This document shows, piece after piece, positions 1 through 11,632 of a DNA stretch of 64,000 nt. Numbering within the stretch: position 1 is the stretch's first letter; every line of letters starts with the position of its first letter. Under the pieces are notes generated by a model. That model saw only the letters and a list, made by a program, of their open reading frames with translations, did not search any database and was not told the DNA's origin. This stretch comes from Protea cynaroides (lineage: Eukaryota > Streptophyta > Magnoliopsida > Proteales > Proteaceae), in the NCBI GenBank assembly GCA_028583415.1, contig CM053266.1:6581217-6645216 (forward strand), read 5' to 3'. A program made the position numbers and the translations under genes.

Positions 1-1039
1 TGGAGGGGCACATAGATGGCTAATGTATCAAAATCCCTCACAAGTCCACTCTTGGACCGATATCACCAGAGCATTCTCCAATCATTACTCTTATAATACT
101 GAGATTGAGACTCATAGGAGGCAATTAGAGACCACGGTACAAAAGTTTGATGAAGGCTTCACAGAATATTTGACCAGGTTCAGGAAAGTGGCCGCACAAC
201 TTTGGGATCGACCGTCAGAGAGGGACCAGGTCCAAATGATGATGAAAGGGCTCAATAAAGCATACAAAACACATATATTTGGACAGGCTATCCTCACATT
301 CGAAGGGTTGGTCGTCGCGGGACAACAAGTAGAAGATTCCATTAACTATGGAGATGAACTCCCAATGAAAATGGAAAAGTCAGAGTTGGGTCCAAGCAGG
401 AGATCCAATCAACCCAAGTACAAAAATGCCCAAGCCTACAAGGAAGTAGCAATTACTAATACAGTTGTTGCAATGGCACCAAGTAACTATGCATTACCAG
501 CTCCACGACAAAGGCCTTTCAGGTTGTATACAGAGTTATCATTACCAAGGGAGGTGTTAATGGAAAGATTGATGAGGGTTGGAAAATTAAAGCCACCACC
601 ACCCATGAATGTGCCAAACCCACTACCAGCCTCTTATCGTGCTGAGAAATTCTGTAAGTTCCACAATCAAGTAGGTTATGATATGGAATACTATTGGAAC
701 CTCAAAAATGTTATACAAGACCTAATTGATTCAGGGGCATTCAAAGTACAAGGAAGAACCAATCAGACATCAATCAACAATAACCCACTCCCATATCATT
801 ATGTGAATTTCATAGAATGGGAGATGTCGGAGTCCAAGGAAAAGGTTCTAGAGAGTGAAGTTTGCATGATAGGTGGCAATTTGGATCAGGAGTTTGATCT
901 TACTTATCCCTGGTACTATGGACATTCTGAAGAGTCAGAGGAGCCTTACATTGTCCACATACCCGATGAAGAACAAGAAATTACTCAGCTGAATGAACAA
1001 TTTGATGAATTTGGAATTTACATACCCGGTGAAGGATAG
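1..1039 (+). pseudogene. gag: gag of element A (5' truncated by window)
   Basis: Structural capsid protein of the Tat element, which packages element RNA into virus-like particles. The frame is already open at base 2, so the true start is upstream. The region around residues 10-100 is a typical retrotransposon gag core: a tryptophan-containing start, an RRQLE block, an FTEYLTRFR block and an AAQLWDRP block. No CCHC zinc knuckle is seen. The frame ends at a TAG at 1037-1039, but similar coding continues in the same frame to the protease. The stop, and further stops near 1180 and 1243, are therefore probably disabling mutations in a gag-pol polyprotein. Confidence 0.8.
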
Positions 1040-1246
1040 GAAATTAGTCATTTGGATGAACAGTTTGATGACTATGGCATCTACATCCCAGGAGAAAATA
1101 GGACTGTGGCAGAAACCCGTACAGGCAAAGGATATAAGCCAGCACATTTAGCAGCAGAGAATCCAGCCCAGTTGGCCAGATAAAAGGAACAGGGGCAATC
1201 TAGCCAACCTGAACCACCCAATCCGGTTCTCAAGCAATTGTAGAAG

Positions 1247-2410
1247 ATGCAAGCAAATGTCTCCATCTGGGAGCTATTGATGGCATCAAAAGTTCATAGG
1301 GATGCCGTGCTGAAATCCCTGACAAACATACAAGTCCCGGTAATAATGGATTGCAATGAACTAGCGGATCTGGTCAGCGGCCGTTATGCAGTAAATTCAA
1401 TCATATTTAGCAATGCAAACCTCCCTAGTGAAGGAGCCAAACACATCAAAGCACTACACATCACTATTGGTTGCAGAGACAAGGTTGTCTCACAAGTGTT
1501 AATCGATAATGGGTCAGCCCTAAATGTATTTCTCCTCAGAACATTCAGGTACATGGGATTCAAAGATGAAGAGATGAAGCCATCAGATCTGATCATCAAG
1601 GCTTATGACAACACCCGCAGGGCCATCCAAGGTGCCTTCACTATGCCTATCCGAGTCGGTCCGACTATATTTGATGCAGAGTTCCAAGTCACTGATATCC
1701 AGGCTACATTTAATATACTACTGGATCGACCATGGTTACATGCAACCAATGCAGTTGCATCCACCCTACATCAGAAAGTCAGATCCATACATGGGGACGT
1801 CATCATAACCATCAATGTGGATTCAGAAATGGTCAATGCACTGGTTACAAGGAAAATGGGTTTTGAATGTGATGAGGGATCAACTGAAACTGTCCATCTT
1901 GACGGCTTTAAAATAGACAACATCTTGGCTATCACAGGGGTAGATCCCACAGGTATGCATTTGTCCTTTCCTTTTCGTCAATTGCTAAATATGTCTTATT
2001 TTCTAGGAATGGGCCTCGACTTACATCAACAAGGTAATATTAAAGTCTTATCTATGTTAATTAATGAGCACAGATTTGGACTGGGGTACATACCTGACGG
2101 ACATGATTTAGAGTTGATAGAGCGAAAACAGTGGGGAGCCGATCAAAGATTTTTGAGGCTCGAAAAGAAGAAATACAAAAATAGTAATGCATATGACAGT
2201 AGTAGTACAATAAAGGCTATATGCATGAGTAGAGGAAGATGGCAACAGCAGAGAACAGATGGGCAAATCAATCAAGTATTGACTGAAGGATTGTACAGTC
2301 AAGAAAATACTGCATACTACACTCTGAATGGGTATTTCGTCAAAGAAGGAGATGACTCACCTTTCCATGGTTTCTCCAAACCTTGGTTTGATGGGAGATT
2401 CCAGAGATGA
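1247..2410 (+). pseudogene. aspartic protease region of element A
   Basis: Retroviral-type aspartic protease that would cleave the gag-pol polyprotein. The catalytic triplet is Asp-Asn-Gly (codons 1505-1513) inside VLIDNGSALNV. Asp-Asn-Gly instead of Asp-Ser/Thr-Gly is normal for this Tat subgroup. A later LLDRPWLH block is the conserved C-terminal part of the fold. The ATG at 1247 is only the first Met after a stop; the frame is shared with gag upstream. It ends at TGA 2408-2410. The C-terminal third has no recognised domain. Confidence 0.8.
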
Positions 2411-2961
2411 TGGCCAGATTTTGAGATTTTCTTTGACTGTACCATTGACTGGGAAGATACTGAGAAGACACCAGTAAAAGAGCAAAGAGGAGAGCTACAA
2501 TCTGAGGCAGATACAGTTGACATCGGTAACTTGTTCGAGGAAGATCAAGTGATGACACCCACCGGAGGAAATAAAAATGAAGAGCCAAATCCACAACAAC
2601 TGATCTATCCCTTCAATGGTGTGATCCCGAACTGGAGTTGCTTAGATAGTTTTGTCTACACCAATGCTGAGTCATGTATTCCTAGTATGGCCATGTCTGC
2701 GCCTATAATAAAAGAGTCAATAGATAGAAATGAGTCCTTTTCCAGCTTTGAGTCTGCTCCATTAGGAGCTACTTCTTCTGTACCACTGTTATCCATAGTT
2801 AATAAAGATGATATTTCTTATTACTCTGTGTCTACATCTTCCATTCTAATTTTAAGCTCTAACTCTAACAATGATGAATATGATCAAATCCCTATTGAAA
2901 TACAACGACAAGTTGAAATCTCAGAAGAGAAGAAGGCCCAACCTACTAGCGAGACTTCCTA
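2411..2961 (+). pseudogene. protease-RT linker of element A
   Basis: Acidic, serine-rich coding stretch in the same frame as the protease, open from about 2531 to a TAA at 2960-2962. It has no recognised fold. The reverse transcriptase frame starts in a different register with an ATG that overlaps this stop. That is either a post-insertion frameshift or a frame change in the polyprotein; one copy cannot decide. Confidence 0.5.
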
Positions 2962-3957
2962 ATGATCAATCTAGGTACAGTTGAGGAGCCTCATGAGATC
3001 AAGATTGGTGCTACCCTGACTGAAGAAGATGCGGCCCTGATGACAGAATTGCTAATAGAGTACCAAGAAGTGTTTGCTTGGTCCTATGAGGACATGCCCG
3101 GCATTGATCCTGAAGTTGTGCAATACAAGATACCTTTGTTCCCAAAAGCAAAGCCACATAAACAGAAGTTGAGAAGGCTACGACTTGAATGGACATTAAA
3201 GGTCAAAGAGGGCATAATGAAGCAATTGGGTGCAGGATTCTTAGAAGTAACCAGGTACCCTGAGTGGTTGGCAAACATTGTGATTGTACCTAAGAAGGAC
3301 AGACGGTTGAGGGTATGCGTGGATTATCGAAACCTAAACAAAGCAAGCCCTAAGGATGATTTCCCGCTACCCAAGATTGACATTTTGGTGGACAATATGA
3401 CAGGACATGCACTACTATCATTTATGGATAGATTCTCAAGGTACAACCAAATAAAGATGGCGCTAGAAGATAAAGCCAAGACTGCTTTCACCACGGACTG
3501 GGGCACCTACTGTTATACTGTAATGCCATTCGGGTTGAAGAACGCCGAGGCGACATATCAAAAAATGGCCATAACCATATTACATGATATGATCCACAAA
3601 GAAGTTGAGGTGTACGTCGACGATATGATTGTAAAATCTGTTACCCATGAAGGCCACATACTCACACTCAAAGCATTCTTTGAGAGGATTAAACAATATA
3701 AGTTGAGACTGAACCCTCAAAAATGTGGGTTCGAAATGATAGCAGGGAAGATATTGGGCTTCATGGTTAGCTGCAGGGGCATTGAGATAGATCCATCAAA
3801 AATCAAAGCTATAACAGAGATGCCACCACCAAGGACTGAAAAAGAAATAAGGGGATTTTTAAGTAGATTACAGTACATAAACAGATTCATTGCACACCTC
3901 ACGGCCACATGTGAGCCAATATTTAAGCTGTTGAGGAAGAATCAGCCAAAGACCTAG
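2962..3957 (+). CDS. reverse transcriptase domain of element A
   Basis: RNA-dependent DNA polymerase that copies element RNA. The 331-residue frame shows the palm and fingers in order: VDYRNLNKASPKDDFPLPKID, SFMDRFSRYNQIKM, MPFGLKNAEATYQ and catalytic YVDD (3613-3624), then the thumb start LGFMVSCRGIEIDPSKIKAI and RGFLSRLQYINRF. The catalytic aspartates are intact. The frame stops at TAG 3955-3957, then resumes in the same register into RNase H, so a single substitution probably split a longer protein. Sequence style is Tat, clearly different from the Tekay RTs elsewhere in the window. Confidence 0.9.
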   Translation: MINLGTVEEPHEIKIGATLTEEDAALMTELLIEYQEVFAWSYEDMPGIDPEVVQYKIPLFPKAKPHKQKLRRLRLEWTLKVKEGIMKQLGAGFLEVTRYPEWLANIVIVPKKDRRLRVCVDYRNLNKASPKDDFPLPKIDILVDNMTGHALLSFMDRFSRYNQIKMALEDKAKTAFTTDWGTYCYTVMPFGLKNAEATYQKMAITILHDMIHKEVEVYVDDMIVKSVTHEGHILTLKAFFERIKQYKLRLNPQKCGFEMIAGKILGFMVSCRGIEIDPSKIKAITEMPPPRTEKEIRGFLSRLQYINRFIAHLTATCEPIFKLLRKNQPKT

Positions 3958-3972
3958 AACCCTCAATGTCAA

Positions 3973-5112
3973 ATGGCGTTCGAGAAGATCAAGACATATT
4001 TGATGAATCCACCGGTCCTCGTACCCCCAGTGCCTGGGAGACCCCTGCTACTATACTTGTCAGTATTGGACAATTCTATGGGAACAATGCTCGTGCAACA
4101 TGACTCAGATGGGCAAACAGAGAAAGCCATCTACTACTTAAGCAATAAGTTCACCAGATATGAAGCCAATTACACCTCATTGGAGAAGACATGTACTGCT
4201 TTAGTTTGGGTAACAAAGAGATTGAGGCATTACATACTCTCATATCATATCATACTAATCTCACGGATGGATCCATTGAAATACTTATTCGAGAAGCCTG
4301 CCCTTACAGGAAGAATGGCCAGATGGTTATTGTTGTTATCAGAGTTTGACATCACATACACCACCCAGAAGTCCATAAAAGGGAGTGGGATAGCTGAACA
4401 TTTTTCTGTGCATCCAGTAGAAGATAGTTTCCAACACTTAGAAGATATGTTTCCAGATGAAGAGGTACATGTGACTCAAGAAGATGGACAAATAGATACA
4501 TGGCTTATGTTCTTTGATGGAGCAGCCAATCACAGAGGATACGGTGCAGGAGTGCTATTCATAGACCCAGATGGTGTATTTATACCATTTTCCTTCCATT
4601 TGGAGTTTGATTACACAAACAATACTGCAGAATATGAAGCATGCATTATGTGTTTGAAAGCGGCATTAGCCATTGGCGTCATGAAATTGAAAGAATATGG
4701 TGATTCCTCTATTGTCATTTATCAAGTTAGAGAAGATTGGAGGACCAAGGATGAAAAGTTGATACCCTACAAGGAATGTGCAATGGCATTGGCCCAAAGC
4801 TTTGAGAAGATAGAGTTTGACTACTCACTCAGAGATACTAATACATACGCTGATGCATTGGCCACCCTAGCATCAATGATTGGAGATGATCCAACAGAAA
4901 AGATCAAACCTTTGATAATTGAAAGAAGAACACAGCCTGCACACACGGGTGAAATCAATGCCTTGACAGTCGATGGTCGCTCTTGGTTTGCGCCAATTGT
5001 AGACTTCATCAAAGAAGGAAAGTACCCCATTGATGCTTCTGTGGGAGACAAGAAATTCTTGAGAAGATATGCCTCTCAATTTGTGTTGTGCGAAGACATC
5101 TTGTACAAGTGA
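3973..5112 (+). CDS. dual RNase H region of element A
   Basis: The first part (to about 4440) is the standard Ty3 RNase H that removes template RNA, with a YEANYTSLEKTCTALVW block and a RLRHYILSYHIILISR block. The second part (about 4498-4870) is an archaeal-type RNase H with FFDGA, NNTAEYEA and YGDSSIV around its acidic residues; this second domain is specific to the Tat group. The ATG at 3973 follows a stop and is unlikely to be a real start. The TGA at 5110-5112 interrupts the frame, which continues unchanged into the integrase zinc finger. Confidence 0.87.
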   Translation: MAFEKIKTYLMNPPVLVPPVPGRPLLLYLSVLDNSMGTMLVQHDSDGQTEKAIYYLSNKFTRYEANYTSLEKTCTALVWVTKRLRHYILSYHIILISRMDPLKYLFEKPALTGRMARWLLLLSEFDITYTTQKSIKGSGIAEHFSVHPVEDSFQHLEDMFPDEEVHVTQEDGQIDTWLMFFDGAANHRGYGAGVLFIDPDGVFIPFSFHLEFDYTNNTAEYEACIMCLKAALAIGVMKLKEYGDSSIVIYQVREDWRTKDEKLIPYKECAMALAQSFEKIEFDYSLRDTNTYADALATLASMIGDDPTEKIKPLIIERRTQPAHTGEINALTVDGRSWFAPIVDFIKEGKYPIDASVGDKKFLRRYASQFVLCEDILYK

Positions 5113-6226
5113 TCTTATGAAAGAATACAACTAGTCTGTGTTGATGAAGAGCAAGTACAGAATGTCATCGAGCAAGTACACCAAGGAGTGTGTGGTCCCC
5201 ATATGAATGCTAGAATGCTTACAAAGAAGATCCTCCGACACGGGTACTTCTGGAACACAATGGAGGCAGACTGTGTAGAATACGTAAAAAATATGCCACA
5301 AGTGCCAAATATTTGCCAATTTAATACATGTACCTCTGACAGAACTGCACACACTCAGCTCCCCATGGCCTTTCTTGACTTGGGGCATTGATGTGATAGG
5401 CAAGTACATCCTAAATCTTAAAGTAGACAGGAGTTTATCTTGGTAGCCATTGATTATTTTACAAAATGGGTGGAAGTTCAGGCATATGCAAAGCTCACAG
5501 CAAACAAAGTGGCAAAATTCCTACAAGAGCAGATCATCTGTCGACACGGGGTGCCTCAAGCTCTTATTTCTGACCAAGGACAACACTTCAGGGGTAAAGT
5601 AGAGGAACTGTGTGAAAAATTCCACATCAAGAGACATAGATCCTCCCCATATAGACCACAGACAAATGGGGTAGTCGAAGCTGCCAATAAGAACGTAAAA
5701 GTTATTTTACAGAAGATGGCACAAACCAATGTTGATTGGGTAGATAAACTCCCATATGCACTTTGGGCTTACAGAACCTTTATCAAAACATCTACTGGGG
5801 CAACCCCTTACTCCCTGGTCTATGGCATGGAAGCAGTACTCCCTGTTGAATTGGAGGTGCAATCACTAAGGGTAGCGATGGAATGCAAGATCCCCGAGAC
5901 AGAATGGCTTCAAGCTAGATATGACGAATTGAGCCTCATAAATGAAAGAAGAATCAGGGCGGCAGACAACATAAAGAAGTACCAACAGAGAATAGCAAAT
6001 ACATTCAACAAGAAAGTCTGAATCTGTCATAACAGTTGGTAATTTAGTGCTGAAGGAGCAGAGAGCACCAACACATGATCCAAGGGGCAAGTTTCGTCCA
6101 AACTGGAGCGGACCATACATCGTCAAGGAAATATTACTAGGGAAGGCTATTCGTCTGACTGATCTGAACGGAGATGAATTACAATATTTGACAAATCTGG
6201 ATCAAGTAAAGCGGTATTACGTGTAG
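5113..6226 (+). pseudogene. integrase of element A
   Basis: DDE integrase that joins element cDNA to the chromosome. The zinc-binding N-terminal part is around 5160-5390 and partly decayed. The catalytic core (5440-6021) keeps all three acidic residues in context: VAIDYFTKW, LISDQGQHF and the Glu of NGVVEAANK. After a TGA at 6019-6021 the C-terminal domain continues in another frame to a TAG at 6224-6226 (RPNWSGPYIV block). No chromodomain follows, as expected for Tat. The in-frame stop near 5425 and this frameshift disable it. Confidence 0.85.
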
Positions 6227-6310
6227 CCTACATACCAAAAAAAAAAAAAAGGAATGTGGACAGGCTTCCGTTTACAGGCTTGGGGCAAGCTGACTTAGCC
6301 ATGTGGTAGG
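6227..6310 (+). other. 3' untranslated start of element A
   Basis: Non-coding tail after integrase: an A-tract at 6237-6250, then unique sequence up to the S1 insertion point. The last five bases, GTAGG, are one copy of the S1 target duplication. Confidence 0.7.
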
Positions 6311-7002
6311 TGTAAGACCTGCACGCCACGAACCCGGTCAAACCTTACATTTTGTGTCGTGACCTGTCTACATATCATGGTCGAGCCAAGTGGACCAAGT
6401 GTGTGAAGAAAAACCAAGACCCAATATGAAAATTTACTCAAAAACAGTCAAAATGAGGGTAGGGTCGCATGCCTAAACAGGCAGGTTCGACCCCCCCATC
6501 GACCCATGACCAGGGGTCGCAGGGGGTCTCGAAAATGTCCTACCCCCCCATCGACCCCCGGTAATCGGTAAAAATAGCACGAACCAAAATTAGGAAACTT
6601 TCCTAATTTCAATTGGAACATTTTCTAAACTCAATGGGACTTATTTTGGGAGGTTTAACTCTATAAATAGGACGTCCCTAAGCCTCTTTCACTCCTTTTA
6701 CAACCTTAATTGGATTGAGAGAAAGAGAAGAGAAGGAAGAGAAGGAGAAGAGATGGAAAGTGGAGAAGAAGACCAAAGAGAAGGGATTTAGAGGAAGAAG
6801 CATACTTCTCAGGTATGGATACTATTTCCATGAATTTCTAAAGACCTTAGTGTAGATAATGAAGAGGGTATGATCTAAGAGAAACCCAAATCATCCATCC
6901 ATGGTTAGGTTTCAATGGAAACCATGAAGGAGATCATTGAAACCATGTAGGTGAATAAAGAATAGTTCTACACCATAGAACATGTATAGAATGGACTATA
7001 GA
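6311..7002 (+). repeat. S1 LTR, segment 1 (U3 and leader)
   Basis: Holds the first motif array (GGTCGC/TCGACCC, about 6455-6560), the TATA box and a purine-rich leader. A splice-donor-like CTCAG/GTATGG lies at 6808-6818. Ends with ATAGA, the left copy of the T1 target duplication. Confidence 0.9.
6660..6670 (+). promoter_or_regulatory. TATA box of S1 LTR
   Basis: CTATAAATAGG followed by GACGTCCCTA; the same block stands at the same place in the T3 LTRs. Confidence 0.7.
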
Positions 7003-9313
7003 TGTCACACCCCAATTTTGGTCTAACCAGAATGGTGTGATGAACCGCTAAATAACCAACGGTTCAACCAGGATCTCAAATAGGCTATCCCCGAGTTATC
7101 CAACTTACACACATCCGTAATCATAATCAGAATAATACACAATAGCGGAAGTCTTATAATAAGATGAACTGAGAAACTAAATGATATTAATAATTTATTA
7201 GCAAATTATTCTATATTCAACTGAGACATAAATATTAAATATCAAATACATGTCTGAATAAATCCAATAAAGAAACCTATAAAATGTCTAATCAAATACA
7301 CACGAGTTGCACTCGCAAGAGGAGTCGTGTGTATCCACTTCAGCTTCAGCTTCCATCGTCGCTACAGTCCCGTACGCAGAAGCATTTACAAAATCTTCAA
7401 CCTTATAACCTGCATCATCAACTAAAAATATTCGATGTCGAGGGGTGAGCACACATCATGGCTCAGTGAGTAGCCAAAACAATGCAACAATACATATGCA
7501 TGCAAAAAGTCAATTTATATCTTTGGTCCGGTTTTAAAGTTTACAGTATGCAATAGAAAAGTTTAAGTAGCCAAAGGTCGCGTTTATTGACTCCGCCTCT
7601 ATACACGAGTGTGTGACGTTACCCGAAGATCACGTTTATCGTCAACTCACATGCACCCAACCATGAACAGTATATAACAAAGGTTAACGATTATTGCTAT
7701 ATATTGCCATACCAACACGTAAGCCCCTATTAGCGAGGGCTACAAACTGGGCTCACAACTAACCAATCCTAATGCCAAACAGTGTATCCAAGGCCTCACC
7801 CCAGCATCCCTCAGAATGCCCATAGAGATAGAGCTAAGGCCCCCCGGTAGAGTCGGAGACTACAAGGACCGAAACCACCCCCCCTGATACTTTACGACAT
7901 AATAGTTCTGCTAAAGTAATGGCGATACGACGATGCAAATGCACAAGACTTGAGTTAGAGATAGAGCTAAAGTGCTGAGACCCGCCAAAGGTTAACGTTT
8001 ATTGACGTCCTCATCACACCTCCCCTGATACTCGCTCGCATCAAGCACATCAACCACACACATACAAGCACATGCCTATTCCTATCATCATCATCATCAT
8101 CATGTTATAAACAATAAAGTAAATATGCATGAACAAGTAATAGAAATATTGGATGGCATGCTGTATGCACATTACAAACATATTCGCATAGAATCAAGCA
8201 TAGCATAGGACTCAAGAAATAGATAACAGTTTATTATTAACCCATTTAGTTTGGAGTTAAGGTTCCTCACCTTAGCTTGCTAATAGATACTTTTCCAAGC
8301 TTTAGAATCACCTTTACAGTGTTATTATATTGCTAGAAGACCTAACGAAGTCGATAGAATTTAATTAGAATTTATTCAGAATTAAAAACCATGTTGTTAA
8401 CTGAGGGTCGGAGATAGGGTCGATGCTAGGGTCGATGGGTCTATCGACCCTTCCCTCTTTCTGGACTTCCCGAATGCTGAGGGTCGATGGTCAGGAATAC
8501 CTAGGGTCGGATGGTCTATCGACCCTGGGTGCGACCCTGGGTGCACTTTAGTCCAATTCCCTCTTTTAATCCATTCTTCGTGTTTGGGATCCTATGGCTT
8601 GCTCCTACATTCCATTCTACATTCATTCCATGGTCTGAAACCATGTATAACCCACCTAGATAGCTTTCATGCATTCTTCTATGGTTTTCCATGGAAACCT
8701 AACCGTAGATTGGTGGTTTGGGTTTCTTCGATATCACACTCTCAACAATTACTAACCTAAGGTCTGTAGAAATTCATGGAATTAGTATCCATACCTGAGA
8801 AGATTACTCCTTCTCTAAAATTCTTCTCCTTTTTGCTAAGTTCTCTTGCTTGCCTCTCTTCTTCCTCTTTTCATTCTCCTCTCTTTCTCTCAATTCAATT
8901 AGGGTTGTGAAAGGAGTGAAAGTGTCTTAGGGACATCCTTTAAATAGACTAGGAACATCCTAAATAAGTCCCTCTGAGATTTGGAAAGAATCCCAATCAA
9001 AAAAATATAGAAATTTCCTAATTTCTATATTCGGCAGAAACCGAGGGTCGATGGGAGGGTCGATGATCCCGTCGACCATAGGGTCTTAAGCTTTCCGACC
9101 CTCCCTTCAAAACTAAGGGTCTGACTTTCTGTTTTGGGAGGTCCGACCCTTCTTAGCTGGGTATGCGACCCTTCCCCTATTTTAAATGTTTTTGGGTCGA
9201 TTTAAGACCTGAGATCTCGATCTCCTTCACGCCCTTGGTCCATTTGACTCGACCATAATGGGTAAACCTGGTTCAAGGTGGTAAGACTGGGTTAGATTGA
9301 CACGGGTCTTACA
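7003..9313 (-). repeat. T1 3' LTR
   Basis: Ends TG..CA in the minus orientation (TGTAAGACC to GGTGTGACA). Contains motif arrays at about 8404-8540 and 9048-9180, a TATA-like CTATTTAAAGG near 8938-8948, an (ATC)n run near 8085-8102, and the 33-codon frame at 7288-7389. Confidence 0.95.
7288..7389 (-). CDS. LTR-embedded 33-codon microprotein frame, T1 3' LTR
   Basis: Short acidic reading frame in the LTR, of unknown function. It ends SSCECNSCVFD then TAG at 7290-7288. A splice-acceptor-like GATGATGCAG lies just upstream (AG at 7411-7410). The codon that is ATG in T3 and T4 is GTA here; the first in-frame Met is codon 12 (7356-7354), giving 22 residues. Its importance is the match in length and in the spacing of three Cys and a His-Asp pair with the frames in T2, T3, T4 and S2. 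Confidence 0.5.
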   Translation of the reverse strand, partial: VNASAYGTVATMEAEAEVDTHDSSCECNSCVFD

Positions 9314-10560
9314 ACTCCCCCCAACTTATAAAAATTTCATCCTCGAAATTGTACGTACCTTCCGAATCAAATAAGTATGGGTATTGCTTTCTCATAGCAT
9401 TTTCTTCTTCCCATGTAATTTCTTCCATGTCTCTACCTTTCCATGTGACCTTAGCATAGTAGATATATCTGTTGCGTAGACGTTGAACTTTTCGACTAGT
9501 GATTTCTGTTGGTGTTACTTCAAATGTCAAATCATCAGTCAATTCCGGCAAATCCACTGTCAAAACATGCGTTAGGTCTTTGACATACTTCTTCAATTAA
9601 AAATGTGAAATACGTCATGTACACTTGACATAGATGGTGGTAGTGCTAACTGATAAGCTACTTTTCCACGCTTAGCTAGAATTTCATATGGCCCGACATA
9701 TCTTGGACTTAGTTTCCCTTTCTGTCCGAACCTCTTCAATCCACGCATAGGCGATATCTTCAAAAATACTTTGTCACCTACGGCGAACTCCAGATCTCTT
9801 CGTCGAGTATCTGCATATTGCTTCTGACGGTTCTGAGCTGTTTTCACTCTTTCCTTGATGATGTCGACCACTCGACAAGTCTCTTCAACAAATTCCGGTC
9901 CAACAATACTACGTTCTCCAACTTCATTCCAAAACAAGGGAGTTCGACACTTTCGGACATACAGTGCTTCATATGGTGACATCAATTCTATTGTGGCCTG
10001 ATAGCTGTTATTATAAGCGAACTCGATCAGTGGTAATCTTTCGTCCCATGATCCCTTGAAATCAATTACACATGCTCGTAGCATATCTTCTAGAATCTGA
10101 ATTGTACGTTCTGACTGTCCATCTGTCTGTGGGTGGAATGCAGTACTGAACTTCAACGTTGTACCCATAGCCTTTTGCAATTCTTCCCAAAACTTGGAAG
10201 TAAATCGTGGGTCTCTATCGGACACAATGCTTTCTGGTACACCGTGTAACCGAACAATATTATCCACATACAGCTTCGCTAACCTTTCCAGTGTATACTG
10301 AGGTCGTATAGGTATGAAACGAGCTGTTTTAGTCAGACGGTCCACAATCACCCAAACTACGTCAACTACTCGAGGAGTCAATGGTAGTCCCGTGACGAAG
10401 TCCATAGTGATACAGTCTCATTTCCATGCTGGTTCTGGTAATGGCTGTAACAGTCCTGCGGGTCTTTGTCGTTCGGCCTTTACTTTCTGACAATTTAGGC
10501 ATTGAGACACGAACTTGGCTACATCTGCCTTCATTCCCCTCCACCAATATAGTTTCTTCA
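9309..10560 (-). pseudogene. T1 integrase with chromodomain
   Basis: Catalytic core in 10405-9593 with all three acidic positions: the Asp of VDRLTKTARF, the Asp of VSDRDPRF and the Glu of TDGQSERTI. The zinc-binding CLNCQ is just upstream in another frame. Then the GPY-type end (SPRYVGPYEIL) and, after a frameshift at about 9595, a chromodomain (VQRLRN, VTWKGRDMEEITWEEE). Such chromodomains read histone marks and steer insertion to heterochromatin. The final TAA lies inside the first bases of the LTR. Confidence 0.9.
9314..9322 (-). other. T1 polypurine tract
   Basis: GGGGGGAGT directly next to the 3' LTR, the plus-strand primer of reverse transcription. It lies inside the last codons of pol. 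Confidence 0.85.
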
Positions 10561-11632
10561 GATCATGATATATTTTTTTTACTTCCAGGATGTATCGAAT
10601 AGATGGTGGTATGGGCTTCTTTCATCAGTCGGTGTCTAATGTCTGCACTTTCTGTTTCAGGTACACATATTCTTCCTTTGTATTTCAGTACCTTCTCTTC
10701 ATCTAAGGTGAACTCAGGATTAGTCCTACCTTTCTTGATATCTTCTTGTACTATTCTCAGATAAGGATCTGCTTTGATAGCTGTCTTCACTTCGTCCACT
10801 ATATCTGGTATAATCTTCAATGTCGTGAACATATTCGAAAACCGATGAATAAACCCTTGGTTGGCTGATCCATCCGTTGTATCTATCACATACTGCTCGC
10901 TGCCGTGATTGAATACCATTCCGGTGGTACACATTGCTGCGGTCGTGCTAACTTCTCCTTGAGATTTTATCATTGCTTTTCTGCTTAATGCATCCGCTAC
11001 TACGTTCGTTTTTCCCGGATGATACTGGATATCACAATCATAGTCTTTCAGTAGTTTCAGCCATCTTCGTTGTCTCATATTCAACTCCTTCTGATTAAAT
11101 AAATAAGTAAGACTTTTATGGTCCGACTTAATCTGAAATTTCTCTCCGTATAAGTAATGTCTCCATATCTTGACCGCATGTACTACTGCCGCTAACTCCA
11201 GATCATGAGTGGATAATTTTTCTCATGTACCTTTAACTGTCTTGAAGCATAAGCAATTACTTGCTCTCCTTGCATAAGCACACATCCTAATCCCAGTCCC
11301 GACGCATCAGTGTATAAGGTAAACGTCTGTCCTGGAATAGGAATAGTCAAAATTAGAGCAGATATCAATCTGGTCTTCAGTGTTTGGAAACTCTTCTCAC
11401 ATTTATCGGTCCACACAAACTTTTCACCTTTCTTAGTCAAACTGGTGAGAGGTACGGAAATCCGAGAATAATTTTCTACGAATCTTCGATAATAACCAGC
11501 TAGACCCAGAAAACTTCTGATTTCCAAAACGCTCTTTGATGCTTCCCATTTTACAATAGCCTCGATCTTGCTGGGATCCACTTTGATTCCTTCAGCGGAT
11601 ACTACATGGCCTAGGAATGCGACTTCACTTAG
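10561..11632 (-). pseudogene. T1 RNase H region
   Basis: Starts with the RT thumb and connection (SFLGLAGYYRRFVENYS), then RNase H (FTLYTDASGLGLGCVLMQ, YASRQLK). A one-base deletion near 11206 shifts the frame. It continues with MRQRRWLKLLKDYDCDIQYHPGK-type sequence and VVADALSRK. The integrase HHCC histidines begin near 10640. A second frameshift sits in a T run at about 10570. Confidence 0.85.

Larger units (their letters stand above)
1..6310 (+). mobile_element. Tat-lineage Ty3 retrotransposon A, internal region (left part)
   Basis: Domains run gag, aspartic protease, reverse transcriptase, RNase H, a second (archaeal-type) RNase H, then integrase with no chromodomain. That order and the second RNase H are hallmarks of the plant Tat/Ogre group. 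The 5' LTR and the gag start lie before the window. The coding part ends at 6226, followed by an A-tract (6237-6250) and untranslated sequence. Solo LTR S1 interrupts the element at 6310; it resumes at 32703 after a GTAGG target duplication (6306-6310 and 32703-32707). Several stops and frame changes make it defective. Confidence 0.9.

Noticed and set aside
112..342. Minus-strand frame over element A gag
   Set aside because: Shadow of the gag reading frame with no recognisable content.
2950..2970. Programmed frameshift at the element A linker/RT boundary
   Set aside because: Only one copy is available and it has many other breaks; no slippery heptamer seen.
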